A stretch of DNA of 64,000 bases. It comes from Gammaproteobacteria bacterium. Its GTDB lineage: Bacteria > Pseudomonadota > Gammaproteobacteria > Poriferisulfidales > Oxydemutatoraceae. A program made the position numbers and the translations under genes. Below the pieces are notes generated by a model, which searched no databases, was not told where the DNA came from, and saw nothing but the letters and a program-made list of their open reading frames with translations. The stretch is taken from contig JAPPQC010000045.1 in the NCBI GenBank assembly GCA_028817225.1, forward strand, positions 1 through 64,000, in the 5' to 3' direction. Positions 1-9,900 of the stretch are shown here, one piece after another (the first letter of the stretch is position 1; each line of letters starts with the position of its first letter).

Positions 1-118
1 CAGCGGCGCCTTCGGCCCGGTTGCGCTGGCGGCGTTGTCCGCGCTGCTGCTGCTGATGCTGGCGTATCTGCTGAAATCGCCCCACCGCGCGTCTGCGCGC
101 CGTCGCCGCACCGCATAG
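1..118 (+). CDS. C-terminal end of a large surface protein (partial)
   Basis: Only the last 39 codons are inside the window, read from base 2 to a TAG at 116-118. They encode a Ser-Gly-Ala-Phe-Gly-Pro turn, a hydrophobic Ala/Leu stretch of about 20 residues, and an Arg-rich end. Bases 1-55 are identical to bases 10297-10351, the tail of the 2147-residue Calx-beta protein, after which the two copies diverge. The missing gene is therefore very likely a paralogue of that surface protein and shares its C-terminal anchor. The tail resembles the tripartite sorting signals (short motif, membrane helix, basic end) of Gram-negative surface proteins; which sorting family, if any, cannot be said from sequence. 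Confidence 0.8.
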   Translation, partial: SGAFGPVALAALSALLLLMLAYLLKSPHRASARRRRTA

Positions 119-128
119 AGCGGCGGCG

Positions 129-608
129 ATGTCCGTCGGCCTGATCATGGGCAGCGCCGGCGACTGGCCGGTGCTGAAACACGCCGCAGGCCAACTCCAA
201 CGCTTCTCCATTCCGTTTGAGAAAAAAGTCGTCTCGGCGCACCGCACGCCGGAGTGGATGTTTGACTACGCGCGCGGCGCCGAAGAGCGCGGCCTGCAAT
301 GCATCATCGCCGGCGCCGGCGGCGCCGCGCACTTGCCGGGCATGGTCGCGGCGCTGACGACCTTGCCGGTGCTCGGCGTGCCGGTGCCCGGACGCCACCT
401 GTCGGGGCACGATTCACTGCTTTCCATTGTGCAGATGCCGCAGGGCGTGCCGGTGGCGACCTTCGCCGTCGGCGAGGCCGGCGCCGCCAACGCCGGCCTG
501 TTCGCCTGCGCGCTGCTGGCGCTGCACTCCCCGCCGCTGCGCGAGGCGCTGAAGAAATTCCGCGAAGACCAGCGCCAATCGGTGCTGCAATCCGCACTGC
601 CCGACTGA
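129..608 (+). CDS. purE: N5-carboxyaminoimidazole ribonucleotide mutase
   Basis: PurE rearranges N5-CAIR to 4-carboxyaminoimidazole ribonucleotide in de novo purine synthesis in the cytoplasm. The 159-residue length is normal for class I PurE. Diagnostic motifs are GSAGDWP near residue 8, [10 protein letters not shown] near residue 34, [14 protein letters not shown] near residue 59, [14 protein letters not shown] around residue 91 and [10 protein letters not shown] near residue 118. In many bacteria purE is followed by purK, but no purK is seen here. The next gene is pyrB, so purE forms a small nucleotide-synthesis block with the pyrimidine genes. It begins 10 bp after the stop of the upstream surface-protein gene. 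Confidence 0.95.
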   Translation: MSVGLIMGSAGDWPVLKHAAGQLQRFSIPFEKKVVSAHRTPEWMFDYARGAEERGLQCIIAGAGGAAHLPGMVAALTTLPVLGVPVPGRHLSGHDSLLSIVQMPQGVPVATFAVGEAGAANAGLFACALLALHSPPLREALKKFREDQRQSVLQSALPD

Positions 609-624
609 ACGCCCGCCGCCGGCC

Positions 625-654
625 TTGACGCGGCGCGCGGCGGCGTCTTACAAT
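625..654 (+). promoter_or_regulatory. Sigma70-type promoter for pyrB
   Basis: TTGACG at 625-630 and TACAAT at 649-654 are separated by 18 bp, close to the sigma70 consensus. Transcription would start near 661, only about 3 nt before the GTG proposed as the pyrB start. The TTG of the -35 box is in frame with pyrB and should not be taken as its start codon. Confidence 0.65.
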
Positions 655-663
655 GGCGTTTTA

Positions 664-1665
664 GTGGCTACTCCTGTTCGACCGGACCCTCTTTCCCCTT
701 CCCGCCTGCAACTCGACGAGCACGGGCGGCTGCGCCATTTTCTGTGCATCGCCGGCCTCGCCCGCGAACACCTTGTCGAGATACTTGACACCGCCGAATC
801 CTTCGCCGGCGCCGGCGACCGCGCCGCCGGCAAGGTGCCGCTGCTGCGCGGCAAGACCGTCGTCAACCTGTTCTTTGAGGCCAGCACGCGCACGCGCTCG
901 ACCTTTGAACTGGCGGCCAAGCGCCTGTCGGCGGATGTGCTGAACCTGGACATGGACACCGCCGCGGTGCAGAAGGGCGAGTCGCTGATTGACACGCTTC
1001 GCAACATGCGCGCGATGGATGTGGACATGTTCATCGTCCGCCACGGCGACAGCGGCGCCGCGCAATTCATCGCCCGCAATGTCGGCGAGGGCGTCGCCGT
1101 CGTCAACGCCGGCGACGGCGGCCACGCCCACCCGACGCAGGCGATGCTGGACATGTTCACGATACGCCGCTGCGGCAAGGACTTTGCGGCGCTGCGCGTC
1201 GCCATCGTCGGCGACATCCGCCATTCGCGCGTGGCGCGCTCGCAAATCGCCGCGCTCAACCTGCTCGGCGCGCGCGACATCCGCCTGGCCGGCCCGCAAA
1301 CGCTGATGCCGGCGGGCGTGGAGCAACTCGGCGCGCGCGTTTTCAGCCGCATTGAAGACGCGCTGGCGGGCGCCGATGTCGTCATCATCCTGCGCTTGCA
1401 GCGCGAGCGGATGCGCGGCGGCTTCCTGCCGAGCGAGGGCGAATACTACCGGCGCTACGGCCTCACCTCGGCGCGTCTCGCGCTGGCCGACGCCGGCGCC
1501 ATCGTCATGCATCCGGGGCCGATCAACCGCGGCGTGGAAATCAGTTCGCTGGTCGCCGACGGCGCCCGCTCCGTCATCCTGCGCCAGGTCGCCTACGGCA
1601 TCGCCGTGCGCATGGCCGTCATGTCGCTGACCGTCAGCGGCCAGATCGGCGGACGCCCGCGATGA
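664..1665 (+). CDS. pyrB: Aspartate carbamoyltransferase catalytic subunit
   Basis: PyrB condenses carbamoyl phosphate with aspartate, the committed step of pyrimidine synthesis. The carbamoyl-phosphate loop [16 protein letters not shown], the HPTQAMLDM segment, the HSRVARS segment and the LRLQRERM loop are all present. The sequence resembles the Pseudomonas-type (class A) enzyme, which works as a dodecamer with a DHOase-like partner. I place the start at GTG 664, 14 codons before the conserved [13 protein letters not shown] segment; the in-frame TTG at 625 is better explained as a -35 box. The stop overlaps the start of pyrC' (ATGA, 1662-1665), so the two are translationally coupled. No pyrI regulatory subunit gene is seen. 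Confidence 0.95.
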   Translation: MATPVRPDPLSPSRLQLDEHGRLRHFLCIAGLAREHLVEILDTAESFAGAGDRAAGKVPLLRGKTVVNLFFEASTRTRSTFELAAKRLSADVLNLDMDTAAVQKGESLIDTLRNMRAMDVDMFIVRHGDSGAAQFIARNVGEGVAVVNAGDGGHAHPTQAMLDMFTIRRCGKDFAALRVAIVGDIRHSRVARSQIAALNLLGARDIRLAGPQTLMPAGVEQLGARVFSRIEDALAGADVVIILRLQRERMRGGFLPSEGEYYRRYGLTSARLALADAGAIVMHPGPINRGVEISSLVADGARSVILRQVAYGIAVRMAVMSLTVSGQIGGRPR

Positions 1666-2948
1666 ACAAGACGAACCTGCTGATACGCGGCGCGCAGATA
1701 TTGAACCCCGCCGACGGCGGCGCCGGGCGCGTCGGCGACATTGCCGTTGAAGACGGCATCATCCGCGCCGTCGGCGCCGCGCCGCCGGCGTTTGAGCCGC
1801 ACCAGATTATTGAGGCCGGCGGCCTTGTCGCGGCGCCGGGCTTTGTGGACCTGGCCGTGTCATTGCGCGAGCCGGGCCTGGAATACAAGGGCACGGTGTT
1901 CTCGGAAACCCGCGCCGCCGCCGCCGCCGGCGTGACGACGCTGTGCTGCACGCCGTGCACGCGCCCGGCGGTGGACTCGCCCGCCACCGTTGAATTGATA
2001 GAGCAGCGCGCCGCCGCCGCCGGTTTCTGCCGCGTGCTGATAGTCGGCGCGCTGAGCCGCGGCCTCGCCGGCGACGAACTGAGCGAGATGGCGGCGCTGC
2101 AAGAGGCCGGCTGCATCGCGCTCGGCAACGACCTGAACCCGTTCGCCGACCTGCGCGTGCTGCGCCGCGCGATGGAATACGCGGCGGGGCTGGAAATGCC
2201 GCTGTTTCTGCACGCCTGTGACGGCGCGCTCGCCGCCGGCGGCTGCGCCCACGAAGGCGCGGTGGCGACGCGCCTGGGGCTGGCCGGCATTCCGGCGTCG
2301 GCGGAGATTGCGGCGCTCGGCCAGTGCCTTGCGCTGGCCGCCGAAACCGGCGCGCGCGTGCATTTTTGCCGGCTGTCGTGCGCGCGCTCGGTTGAATTGC
2401 TGGCCGACGCGCGCGCGCGCGGCCTGCCGGTGTCCGCCGATGTCGCCGCGCACCAGTTGTTCCTGACCGAAGACGACATCAGCGACTTCAATTCCGACTG
2501 CCGCGTGCTGCCGCCGCTGCGCGCCGGGGAAGACCGCGCGGCGCTGCGCGACGGGCTGCGAAGCGGCGTCATTGACGCGGTCTGCTCCGACCACCAGCCG
2601 CACGACATCAACGCCAAACTGGCGCCGTTCCCGTCCAGCGAGCCGGGGATTTCGGCGCTTGAGACGCTGCTGCCGCTGGTGCTCGCCCTCGCCGAAGACG
2701 GTTTCGGCCTTGCCGCCGCGCTGGCGCTGGTTACATCGCGTCCGGGCGCGCTGCTGCCGGGCGCCGCCGGCCAACTGCGCGAAGGCGCCGCCGCCGACCT
2801 CTGCCTGTTCAACCCCGCCGCCGAATGGCGGGCAACCCCCGAAACCCTGCACAGCAGCGGCAAAAACACCCCGTTCCTCGGCGCCACGCTGACAGGCCGC
2901 GTTCACCGCACGCTGTATCAGGGGCGCGTTGTCCATGAGCCGGAGTAG
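1662..2948 (+). CDS. Non-catalytic dihydroorotase-like subunit PyrC' (PyrX)
   Basis: This 428-residue amidohydrolase-fold protein is the structural partner of class A aspartate carbamoyltransferase. Active dihydroorotases carry a metal-binding His-x-His at the end of the first strand (VDLHxHLREPG). Here the segment reads [11 protein letters not shown], so both histidines are lost while the surrounding LREPG is kept. The later SDHQPHD segment near residue 307 remains. The pattern matches the inactive PyrC' of Pseudomonas, needed for assembly of the ATCase and not for DHOase activity. It overlaps pyrB by 4 nt and the next gene by 14 nt. A functional pyrC must lie elsewhere in the genome. Confidence 0.9.
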   Translation: MNKTNLLIRGAQILNPADGGAGRVGDIAVEDGIIRAVGAAPPAFEPHQIIEAGGLVAAPGFVDLAVSLREPGLEYKGTVFSETRAAAAAGVTTLCCTPCTRPAVDSPATVELIEQRAAAAGFCRVLIVGALSRGLAGDELSEMAALQEAGCIALGNDLNPFADLRVLRRAMEYAAGLEMPLFLHACDGALAAGGCAHEGAVATRLGLAGIPASAEIAALGQCLALAAETGARVHFCRLSCARSVELLADARARGLPVSADVAAHQLFLTEDDISDFNSDCRVLPPLRAGEDRAALRDGLRSGVIDAVCSDHQPHDINAKLAPFPSSEPGISALETLLPLVLALAEDGFGLAAALALVTSRPGALLPGAAGQLREGAAADLCLFNPAAEWRATPETLHSSGKNTPFLGATLTGRVHRTLYQGRVVHEPE

Positions 2949-3807
2949 CATTTTTTCCGAGCGCGCGCATGTTGTCGGGCAGCAGGCGTTTGACGCCGGG
3001 CAATATGTGTTGAAACTTCATGCGCCGCGCTGCGCCGCCGCCGCCGCGCCCGGCCAGTTCATGCATTTGCGCTGCGCCGGTGATTTGCCGCTGCGCCGCC
3101 CGTATTCCATTCTGTCCGCCGACGCCGGCAGCGGCGAGGTGGAGATGCTGTACAAGATCGTCGGCGCGGGCAGCCGCCGTCTTGCGGCGTGTTGCGCCGG
3201 TGATGTGCTGGACAGTCTCGGGCCGATTGGCCGTGCGTTCGCGCCGTCGCCCGAACGCCCCAATCTGCTGCTGGTCGGCGGCGGCGTCGGCATTCCGCCG
3301 ATTCTGTTCCTGGCGGCGCGCGCGCACGAAGACGCTGCGGCCAACTACACGCCGCGGGTGCTGATGGGTTCGGAGATTCCGTTTCCTTTTGATGTGACGG
3401 ATTCGGCATTGCCGTTCGCAGGCGTCGGCGACGAGGCCCGCGCAACAATGGCCGCGCTTGAACAGCGCGGCATCGCCGCGCGTCTTGCCAGCGGGCGCGG
3501 CTTTGCGAATTGTTATCGCGGCCCTGTCGGCGACCTTGCGCGGCAATGGCTGGACGCGGCGCCGCCCGATGAACTGGCGGCGACGGCAATGTTCGCCTGC
3601 GGCCCGTTACCGATGCTGCAACACATCGCGCGCATCGCCGCGCACTTCAATCTGCCGTGCCAGGTCGCGCTGGAAGAGACCATGGCCTGCGGCGTCGGCG
3701 GCTGCGCCGGCTGCACCGTCGCCGTGCGCGACGACAACGGCGGCATCGCAATGAAACGGGTCTGCGTGGACGGCCCGGTCTTCAATGCCCACCGCGTCTT
3801 CGGCTGA
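2935..3807 (+). CDS. PyrK-like FAD/[2Fe-2S] electron-transfer subunit
   Basis: The 290-residue protein has the ferredoxin-reductase-like layout of PyrK, the subunit that passes electrons from class 1B dihydroorotate dehydrogenase to NAD+. An RPYSIL motif binds FAD near residue 55, a LLLVGGGVGIPP motif near residue 108 begins the NAD-binding half, and ACGPLPML is typical of the fold. The C-terminus holds four cysteines (CGVGGCAGC and a Cys in KRVCVDGPVF), the PyrK [2Fe-2S] pattern. ATG 2935 is preferred; a TTG two codons earlier is possible. No pyrD is adjacent, which is unusual. It could serve another flavoenzyme, but overlap with pyrC' argues for a pyrimidine role. Confidence 0.8.
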   Translation: MSRSSIFSERAHVVGQQAFDAGQYVLKLHAPRCAAAAAPGQFMHLRCAGDLPLRRPYSILSADAGSGEVEMLYKIVGAGSRRLAACCAGDVLDSLGPIGRAFAPSPERPNLLLVGGGVGIPPILFLAARAHEDAAANYTPRVLMGSEIPFPFDVTDSALPFAGVGDEARATMAALEQRGIAARLASGRGFANCYRGPVGDLARQWLDAAPPDELAATAMFACGPLPMLQHIARIAAHFNLPCQVALEETMACGVGGCAGCTVAVRDDNGGIAMKRVCVDGPVFNAHRVFG

Positions 3808-3863
3808 AGCGCGCCCGGCACGCCCGGCACGGCGCAGGCGTCCGGCGGCGCAGGCCGCAAAGG

Positions 3864-3893
3864 GCTTGCAGGGGCTTGCAGGGGCTTGCGGAG
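3864..3893 (+). repeat. Three tandem 10-bp repeats upstream of the giant gene
   Basis: The unit GCTTGCAGGG occurs twice exactly and a third time degenerate (GCTTGCGGAG). The repeats lie over the -35 region of the promoter for the Calx-beta gene, so a change in copy number would change promoter spacing. Confidence 0.6.
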
Positions 3894-3905
3894 GGGTTGT
3901 ATAAT
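3876..3905 (+). promoter_or_regulatory. Sigma70-type promoter for the Calx-beta giant gene
   Basis: TTGCAG at 3876-3881 and a perfect TATAAT at 3900-3905 are 18 bp apart. The expected start near 3912 leaves a 5' leader of about 40 nt before the ATG at 3953. Alternative -35 boxes are offered by the neighbouring tandem repeats. Confidence 0.6.
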
Positions 3906-3952
3906 ACGCCCCGCGCAGAGGGGACAAGAAATCTGCCGGTGTCGAACAAACC

Positions 3953-6900
3953 ATGATGACTGTACATGCTCAACACGCGCGCAAAAAGCGCCGCGCAACC
4001 GCCGCGCCGTTGTTCCTGCGCGCCGCCATGGTCGTGGCGCTGCTGGCGGCGCCGGCGTTTCATTCGCAGGTGTTCGGCCAGACAGCGGCGGCGGTCAGCG
4101 GCGGCGGCGACCAGCGGGTGGATGAGAACAGCGCGGTCACCCTCAACGGCATTGTCAGCGGCGGCGGCGTGTTGACCTACGAGTGGGCGCAGGTGGCCTC
4201 CGACGATGCCGGAGCCGCCCTGGTTGTCGGCGGCTTCGAACTGACCGGCTCCACCGGCACGCCGGCTGCGAACGGCGCCGCCATGGTGACCTTCAATGTG
4301 TCAACGGCCACCGACAGGCGCGGGAACGGCGTACGGGATCTGGCGAGCGACCGGTATTTCTTCCGCCTGACCGGCCGCTCCACGACATCCGGCGAGACCA
4401 CCGTGGCCACCGACACCGTGGCGGTTACCGTGTATCCGCCGCGCGCCCTCTATGTGACGGGCGGTTACCCGAGCATTGACGCCCGTGAGGGAGATACATT
4501 TTCCGTGGTGCTGTACCGCAGGGACGGCGTGCACCCGGCCGCCGGCATCCGGCTTCCCTTTGGCGCGGGCGCCGGCCCCAGCCGGGGACCAGACTGCCTC
4601 GCGCCGAAAGAGGGCGGTTCGGCGCCTCAGGATTTTCGCTTTGCCGGCGGGCACAGTCAGCTTGACGGAGTCATTCAACCTGAAGATGACTCCATTACAC
4701 GGAACTACGAGGTTGTGGACGACAACATTCCCGAAAATACAGAGTGCCTCGGTTTTGGCTTCGCTCTGCACAACAACGCGGATCGTAGCTCCTGCTGCGC
4801 CAACAACTGGATAGTGGAGAATGAAGAAGGCTTTATCCAGAACGCGAGAATAAACGACAACGACACGATCACGGTCGGCTGGCAGGAGACGGCGGTTACG
4901 GTGGGCGAAGGCGCCGGCACGGTAACGCTGACCGCCGTCATCACCGACCCCGCGGCGGGCGGCGCCATTGAGCGCGACAACTTCATGCTGCAATATGACA
5001 CCGCCGACGGCAGCGCCGCCAGCCCCGGCGACTACACGGCGGTGGTGTCGGGCATGGTCGAGTTGGGCGCCGACAGGCGCAGCGTCGCCGTCACCGTGCC
5101 CATCATTGACGACAGCGTGATGCGTGAATTCGGCGAGACTTTCACTGTCCGGATCAGCACGGCGAGCGTCACGCCGATGTTGACGGCAATCGGCTCGGCA
5201 ACGGTGACCGTAACGATAGACGACAACGACTTCCCGACGCCGGTGGTCGGCGTCACGCCCAACCGCGCCAATTTCAGCGAGGGCGACACCGACGCCGAAT
5301 TCACCATCACGCTGACGGGCGGCGCCTTCAACTCGGCGGTGGCGGTGCATTTTCAGGTGACGGGCACCGCCATCACCACCGGCGATTACGACATCACGCT
5401 GCCGGCCGGCATCGGCGCGATGAACTCGATGGGCACGCTGACGCTGATGACCCACAGCACCGACACCGAGGCCAACCCCGTCAGCGACACGATCAGGCTG
5501 ACCATCACCGACGACGACAACACCGTGCGTGAGGACGCCGAAACGCTGGAGATTGCGGTGTGGACGGACGGCAGCGAGGTCAGCAGGACTTCGGTTACCA
5601 TCGCCGCCGACCCCGTCGCGGATCGTTTCCTGTCGTTCGGCGCGGCAACGGCGGACGGCGCGGAAGGCGCCGAGATGGTCATTCCGGTTGAACTGACCGG
5701 CCTTGCGCCGTCGGGGAGTGTGCGGGTGGCCATCACCGCCGCCGCCGGCGCCGGCGCCAACCCGGCGGAGACCGGCGACTACACGCTGCTGACGCCGACG
5801 CTGACTTTCAACGCCACCGGCACGCAGAATGTCCGCCTGCGGATTGAGCAGGACAATGTCAATGAAAGCACTGAAACCGTGCTGGTTTCGCTCGGCGCGA
5901 TAGAGGCCGATGGCGGCGGCGGCGGCACGGTGTCGCGGTCGCCGGATTCGGTGACTGTGTCCATCGCGCGGAACGACGCGATCACTTATTCCATTGCGGC
6001 CACGCCGGATCCGGCGGTGGAAGACGGCGAAGTGCGGTTCACTCTCAGTTTGAGCGCCCCGTCGGAAGGCGATGTGAGCGTGGCGCTTGGCGCAAGCGGC
6101 GGCGGCATGCTGAACGGCCGGCCATCGCTGGTGTCGGCGGAGTTCAGCGGCGTTCCGGCCAGTGTAACGGTGCCTGCCGGCGCCTCCAGCACCGAGTTCA
6201 GGGTTAGCCTGGTGGATGACAGTCTGGTGGAGGCGGAAGAGTCCCTCGGGCTGCTCCCCGGCGACATCACCCGGACGGCGCAGGCGGGCATGGTGAGCGC
6301 GGCGGGCGGCGCCCCCATCATTCGCATCACCGACAACGACGACGCCTACTACACCATCGCGGCGGCTGAAAACACGGCGGTTGAGGGCGGCGACGCGCGA
6401 TTCACCGTCAACCTGGTGCGGCAGTCGGACGGCGGCGTGGTAACGGCGCCGGGCGCTGTCGTCGTGCCGTGGACGGCGCAGGTGGGCGCGCAGGGCAACA
6501 CCGGCGACGCCAACACGCAGGCGATGCCCGACCTCACCGGCGGCACCGGCGCGGCGGGCGCGGCCCTCAGCGGCGAGGTGACGATTGCGGCGGGCCAGAG
6601 CACGGCGACGATTACGCTGTCCATCAACAGCGACAGCCTGGAGGAAACCGCCGAGACACTGACGGTGACGCTGGGCGCCTCCCCGACGCTGACGGCGGAA
6701 ACCGGCGTGGTTGCCAGAAGCCCCGACGACAACGCCGCGCAGGTAACGATACCGGAGAACACGGCGGCGTCGCGGGTGTTGTCGGTCGCCCGCGCGTCCG
6801 GCGCCATGCGCAGCGAGCCGCTGTATGAACAGGATGCGTCGCGCGACGACACCGGCGCCGACCTGTATGAATTGACGATGAGCATCCCCGGCGGCGGCAC

Positions 6901-9900
6901 CTCAAGCGAGGCCGTGATGGTGGAGTGGCGCGTTGTCACGGGCGCGGCGACCGCAAACGCCAACCCGGCGGAGCCTGCGGAAGACTTTAATGTGGTCAGC
7001 GGCACGGCGACCTTCGCCGCCGGCGCCGCCGACGGCGCGACGGCGACCGTGGAGCTGCAACTGGCGGAAGACACGCTGAACGAGGGCGCGGAGCGGTTCT
7101 CCATTGAGTGGGAGTTGAACCCGGCCAACCCGGATGTGGCGTTGCCGCAGCGCACCAACGGCACCATCGCGCGCAGCACATCCGACACGATTGCGCTGTC
7201 TCTCAGGACGAGGATTCCCGCGAATACGGCATGCACCGTGGAATCCAGTGGCGGCTGCGCTTCGCTGACGATTGGCGGGCCTGCGGGAATTCTGGTTACC
7301 GACGACATCACGCTTTCCGTCACTTTTGACACAACCGGAGGCGTCGGCGGCGACAATTCCTGGAGCGTCGTGAATCCCTCCGATACGGTGGGCATGGCCG
7401 AGCAGACGGACGGCATGGTGACCGTGACCTCTTTCGGGGATGTTTATAACAGCGCCGGACAGACACTGCAATTTCAGGTTGGCCCGGTGGCTGACATGTT
7501 CAACGAGTCCACGCAGACCATTGTCGTCCGCTTCACCGGAGGCGAGAGCGCGGGCGATGTCAGCGTGGACGGCATTGGCGACATCAGTTTCATCCATGTT
7601 GACGACGACGCGACGACGGTGTCGGTCGGCGACGCGCCGGCGGCCAACGAGGGCGAGAATGCCATGTTCCCGGTGGAGTTCACCGGCGGCATTCCGACGC
7701 GCGATGTCGAGATTGACTGGGAAGTGGTGCACGGCACCACGGTGGATGCCGACTTTGTGTCGCTGACGGGCACCGAGAGAATCAGAATCGCCTTTCCGAC
7801 CGGTCTGGCGGACGCGGTGACAACCGGCATTGTCCGCGTCGCGATTGCGAGGGATGACGATGACGAGGAAGACACCTTCACGCTGCGGCTGACCGGTGCG
7901 CGCGGCGCCGGCGGCAGCATCAGCGTGGCCGCCGCCACATCGGGGACGGCGGTGATCAACCGCCTTGATCTGGCGGCGCCGCGCTTCGCCGACCCGGATG
8001 AACAGCCCGGCTGGACCGGCGGCCAGCAGGTGCTGTGGGTGAAGATGAACGAGAACATCAAGGTGCTGGCGTCGCCGTCGGGGGCGACGGCTTCGACCGA
8101 CGCGGCCAGCCTGACGACGCTGAACGCCGGCGACTTCACGGTAACCGAAAACTGCTGCGCGCCGGCGATGTCGGCGGCGGCGGGCATTGCGGTGAGCGCG
8201 GTTGCGGCGTTCCCGGACGCGACCAACCCGGCGTTGAGGCTGACGCTTGCGCGCGCGATCACGGGCGGCGCCGCCAATGTGATGGTTGACTACGCGCATT
8301 CCGGCGGCAACGCGATTTACGACACGGCGCTGGAGCGCGGCCTGTCGGGGCCGGGCGGGCGCAACATGACCACGGGCACCAGCGTGCTGCTGCCGGGTCT
8401 CAATGAGCACCTGACGGCCGACGCCGACGGCGACGGCATACCGGACGCGGTGGAGGCGAGAATCAGCGGCGACGCCGGCAACCCGTTTGTGGCGGTTACC
8501 GATGCGCAGCAGCCGGTGCTGGACATCAGGCGCACGGCTTCGCGCAACCCGGTGGCGTATTCCGGCATTCGCGCACACGGCGTGCGCGCGCACCTGGGCG
8601 TTTCGACGGTGGGCGTTTCGACGACGCGGACGGCGGCACAGACCATCACCGCATATTACAGCAGCGACACCTTCGGCTACGACGGCGCCTATGCGTGCGC
8701 CAGCGGCCAGTTTCCGGTGAATTACGCCGCGCCGCTGGCGGACGGCGGCTGCGCGGCGGTGGATTGGGGCGACATCCGTCCGGGCGTGAATCACACGATT
8801 GCATGGCTTGCGCGGTCGGCGGACGGTGTGTGGGCGGTGAGGACGAACACCGACAGCAACCTGCCGGAGATGGTCATCCAGCGGATACCGGAACTGAACA
8901 TGGACGCGCAAAGCCGCTACACGACGGGCATGGTCGTGGTGAGCGCCTCGTTTGACAGCACGCCCAACGAGCCGCTGACGCTGGCACTGTCGAGAACGGA
9001 GCAAATCGAAACCGGAACGAGGGTGACGATGTTCACGGCGACCTGGAACAGCGGTGAGGACCTGACGCTGATGGTGACCGACACATCGGCGGTGTCGGCG
9101 GTGTGGGAGATTGCCGGATTGACGGCGGGTGTCGCAGGAGGCGGCGCATCGCTGCTGTATGTCCCGGCCGCGGACGCCGTCAACTTCCCGTCAGTCAGCC
9201 GGCACTCGCTGGGCCTGGTGCCGCGGACGCAGGTAACGCGCATCAACGCGCCGGTGCCGCCGATACTGGGCCGGTCGTGGCTGGTGTTTTCCAACAACCC
9301 CGGTGAAACGACCCATGTGCTGAGGGAAACCAATGTGCAAAGCCTGTATGTTGTGGTGGAAAACCTCGACGACATCGGCGCCGGAGTGTCGGTTGCGGTG
9401 ACTCATGACGGCGCGCTGAGTTCGGCGGCGGCGGCCGGGACGCAGAGATTCCTGGACAGTTTGAATGCCTACGAGATTATCCTCACTGTGGGCGGCAATC
9501 TTTTGCCGACGACGAACACGGCGGTGATTCAGGTGGCGGTAACGGGCGGCTTCGGCGGCGTTACGACGGCGACCTACCGCTTCCCGATAACGGCGCCGAC
9601 CGCGCCGCTGGCGGCGACGGCTGCGAGAGGCAATGACGAGGACAACGACGGGATCATTGACGCGATAGACGCCTTTGACGACAGCGACCACCTGCCGGTG
9701 GTGGTGGACGAGACGGCGGGCGCGAGTGCGTGGCACCACATCCGCCCGGCGCTGCCGCTGCACGACCTGCGCCTTGGCGAGATGACATTCCGTCGGCTGG
9801 CGATGGCGACGGCGAACGACCAGGTGGACGACTACGCCGAATACTCTGCGTCGGAGACGCCGCCGAGCACCAGCAACCTGGCGGTGGTGTATGACTTTGA

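Noticed and set aside
1662-2948. Functional dihydroorotase pyrC
   Set aside because: Both metal-binding histidines of the HxH motif are replaced (VDLAVSL), so catalytic activity is unlikely.
6902-9004. Open frame of 700 codons on the minus strand inside the giant gene
   Set aside because: Arg/His-rich composition typical of an antisense frame; the sense strand encodes regular Calx-beta repeats.
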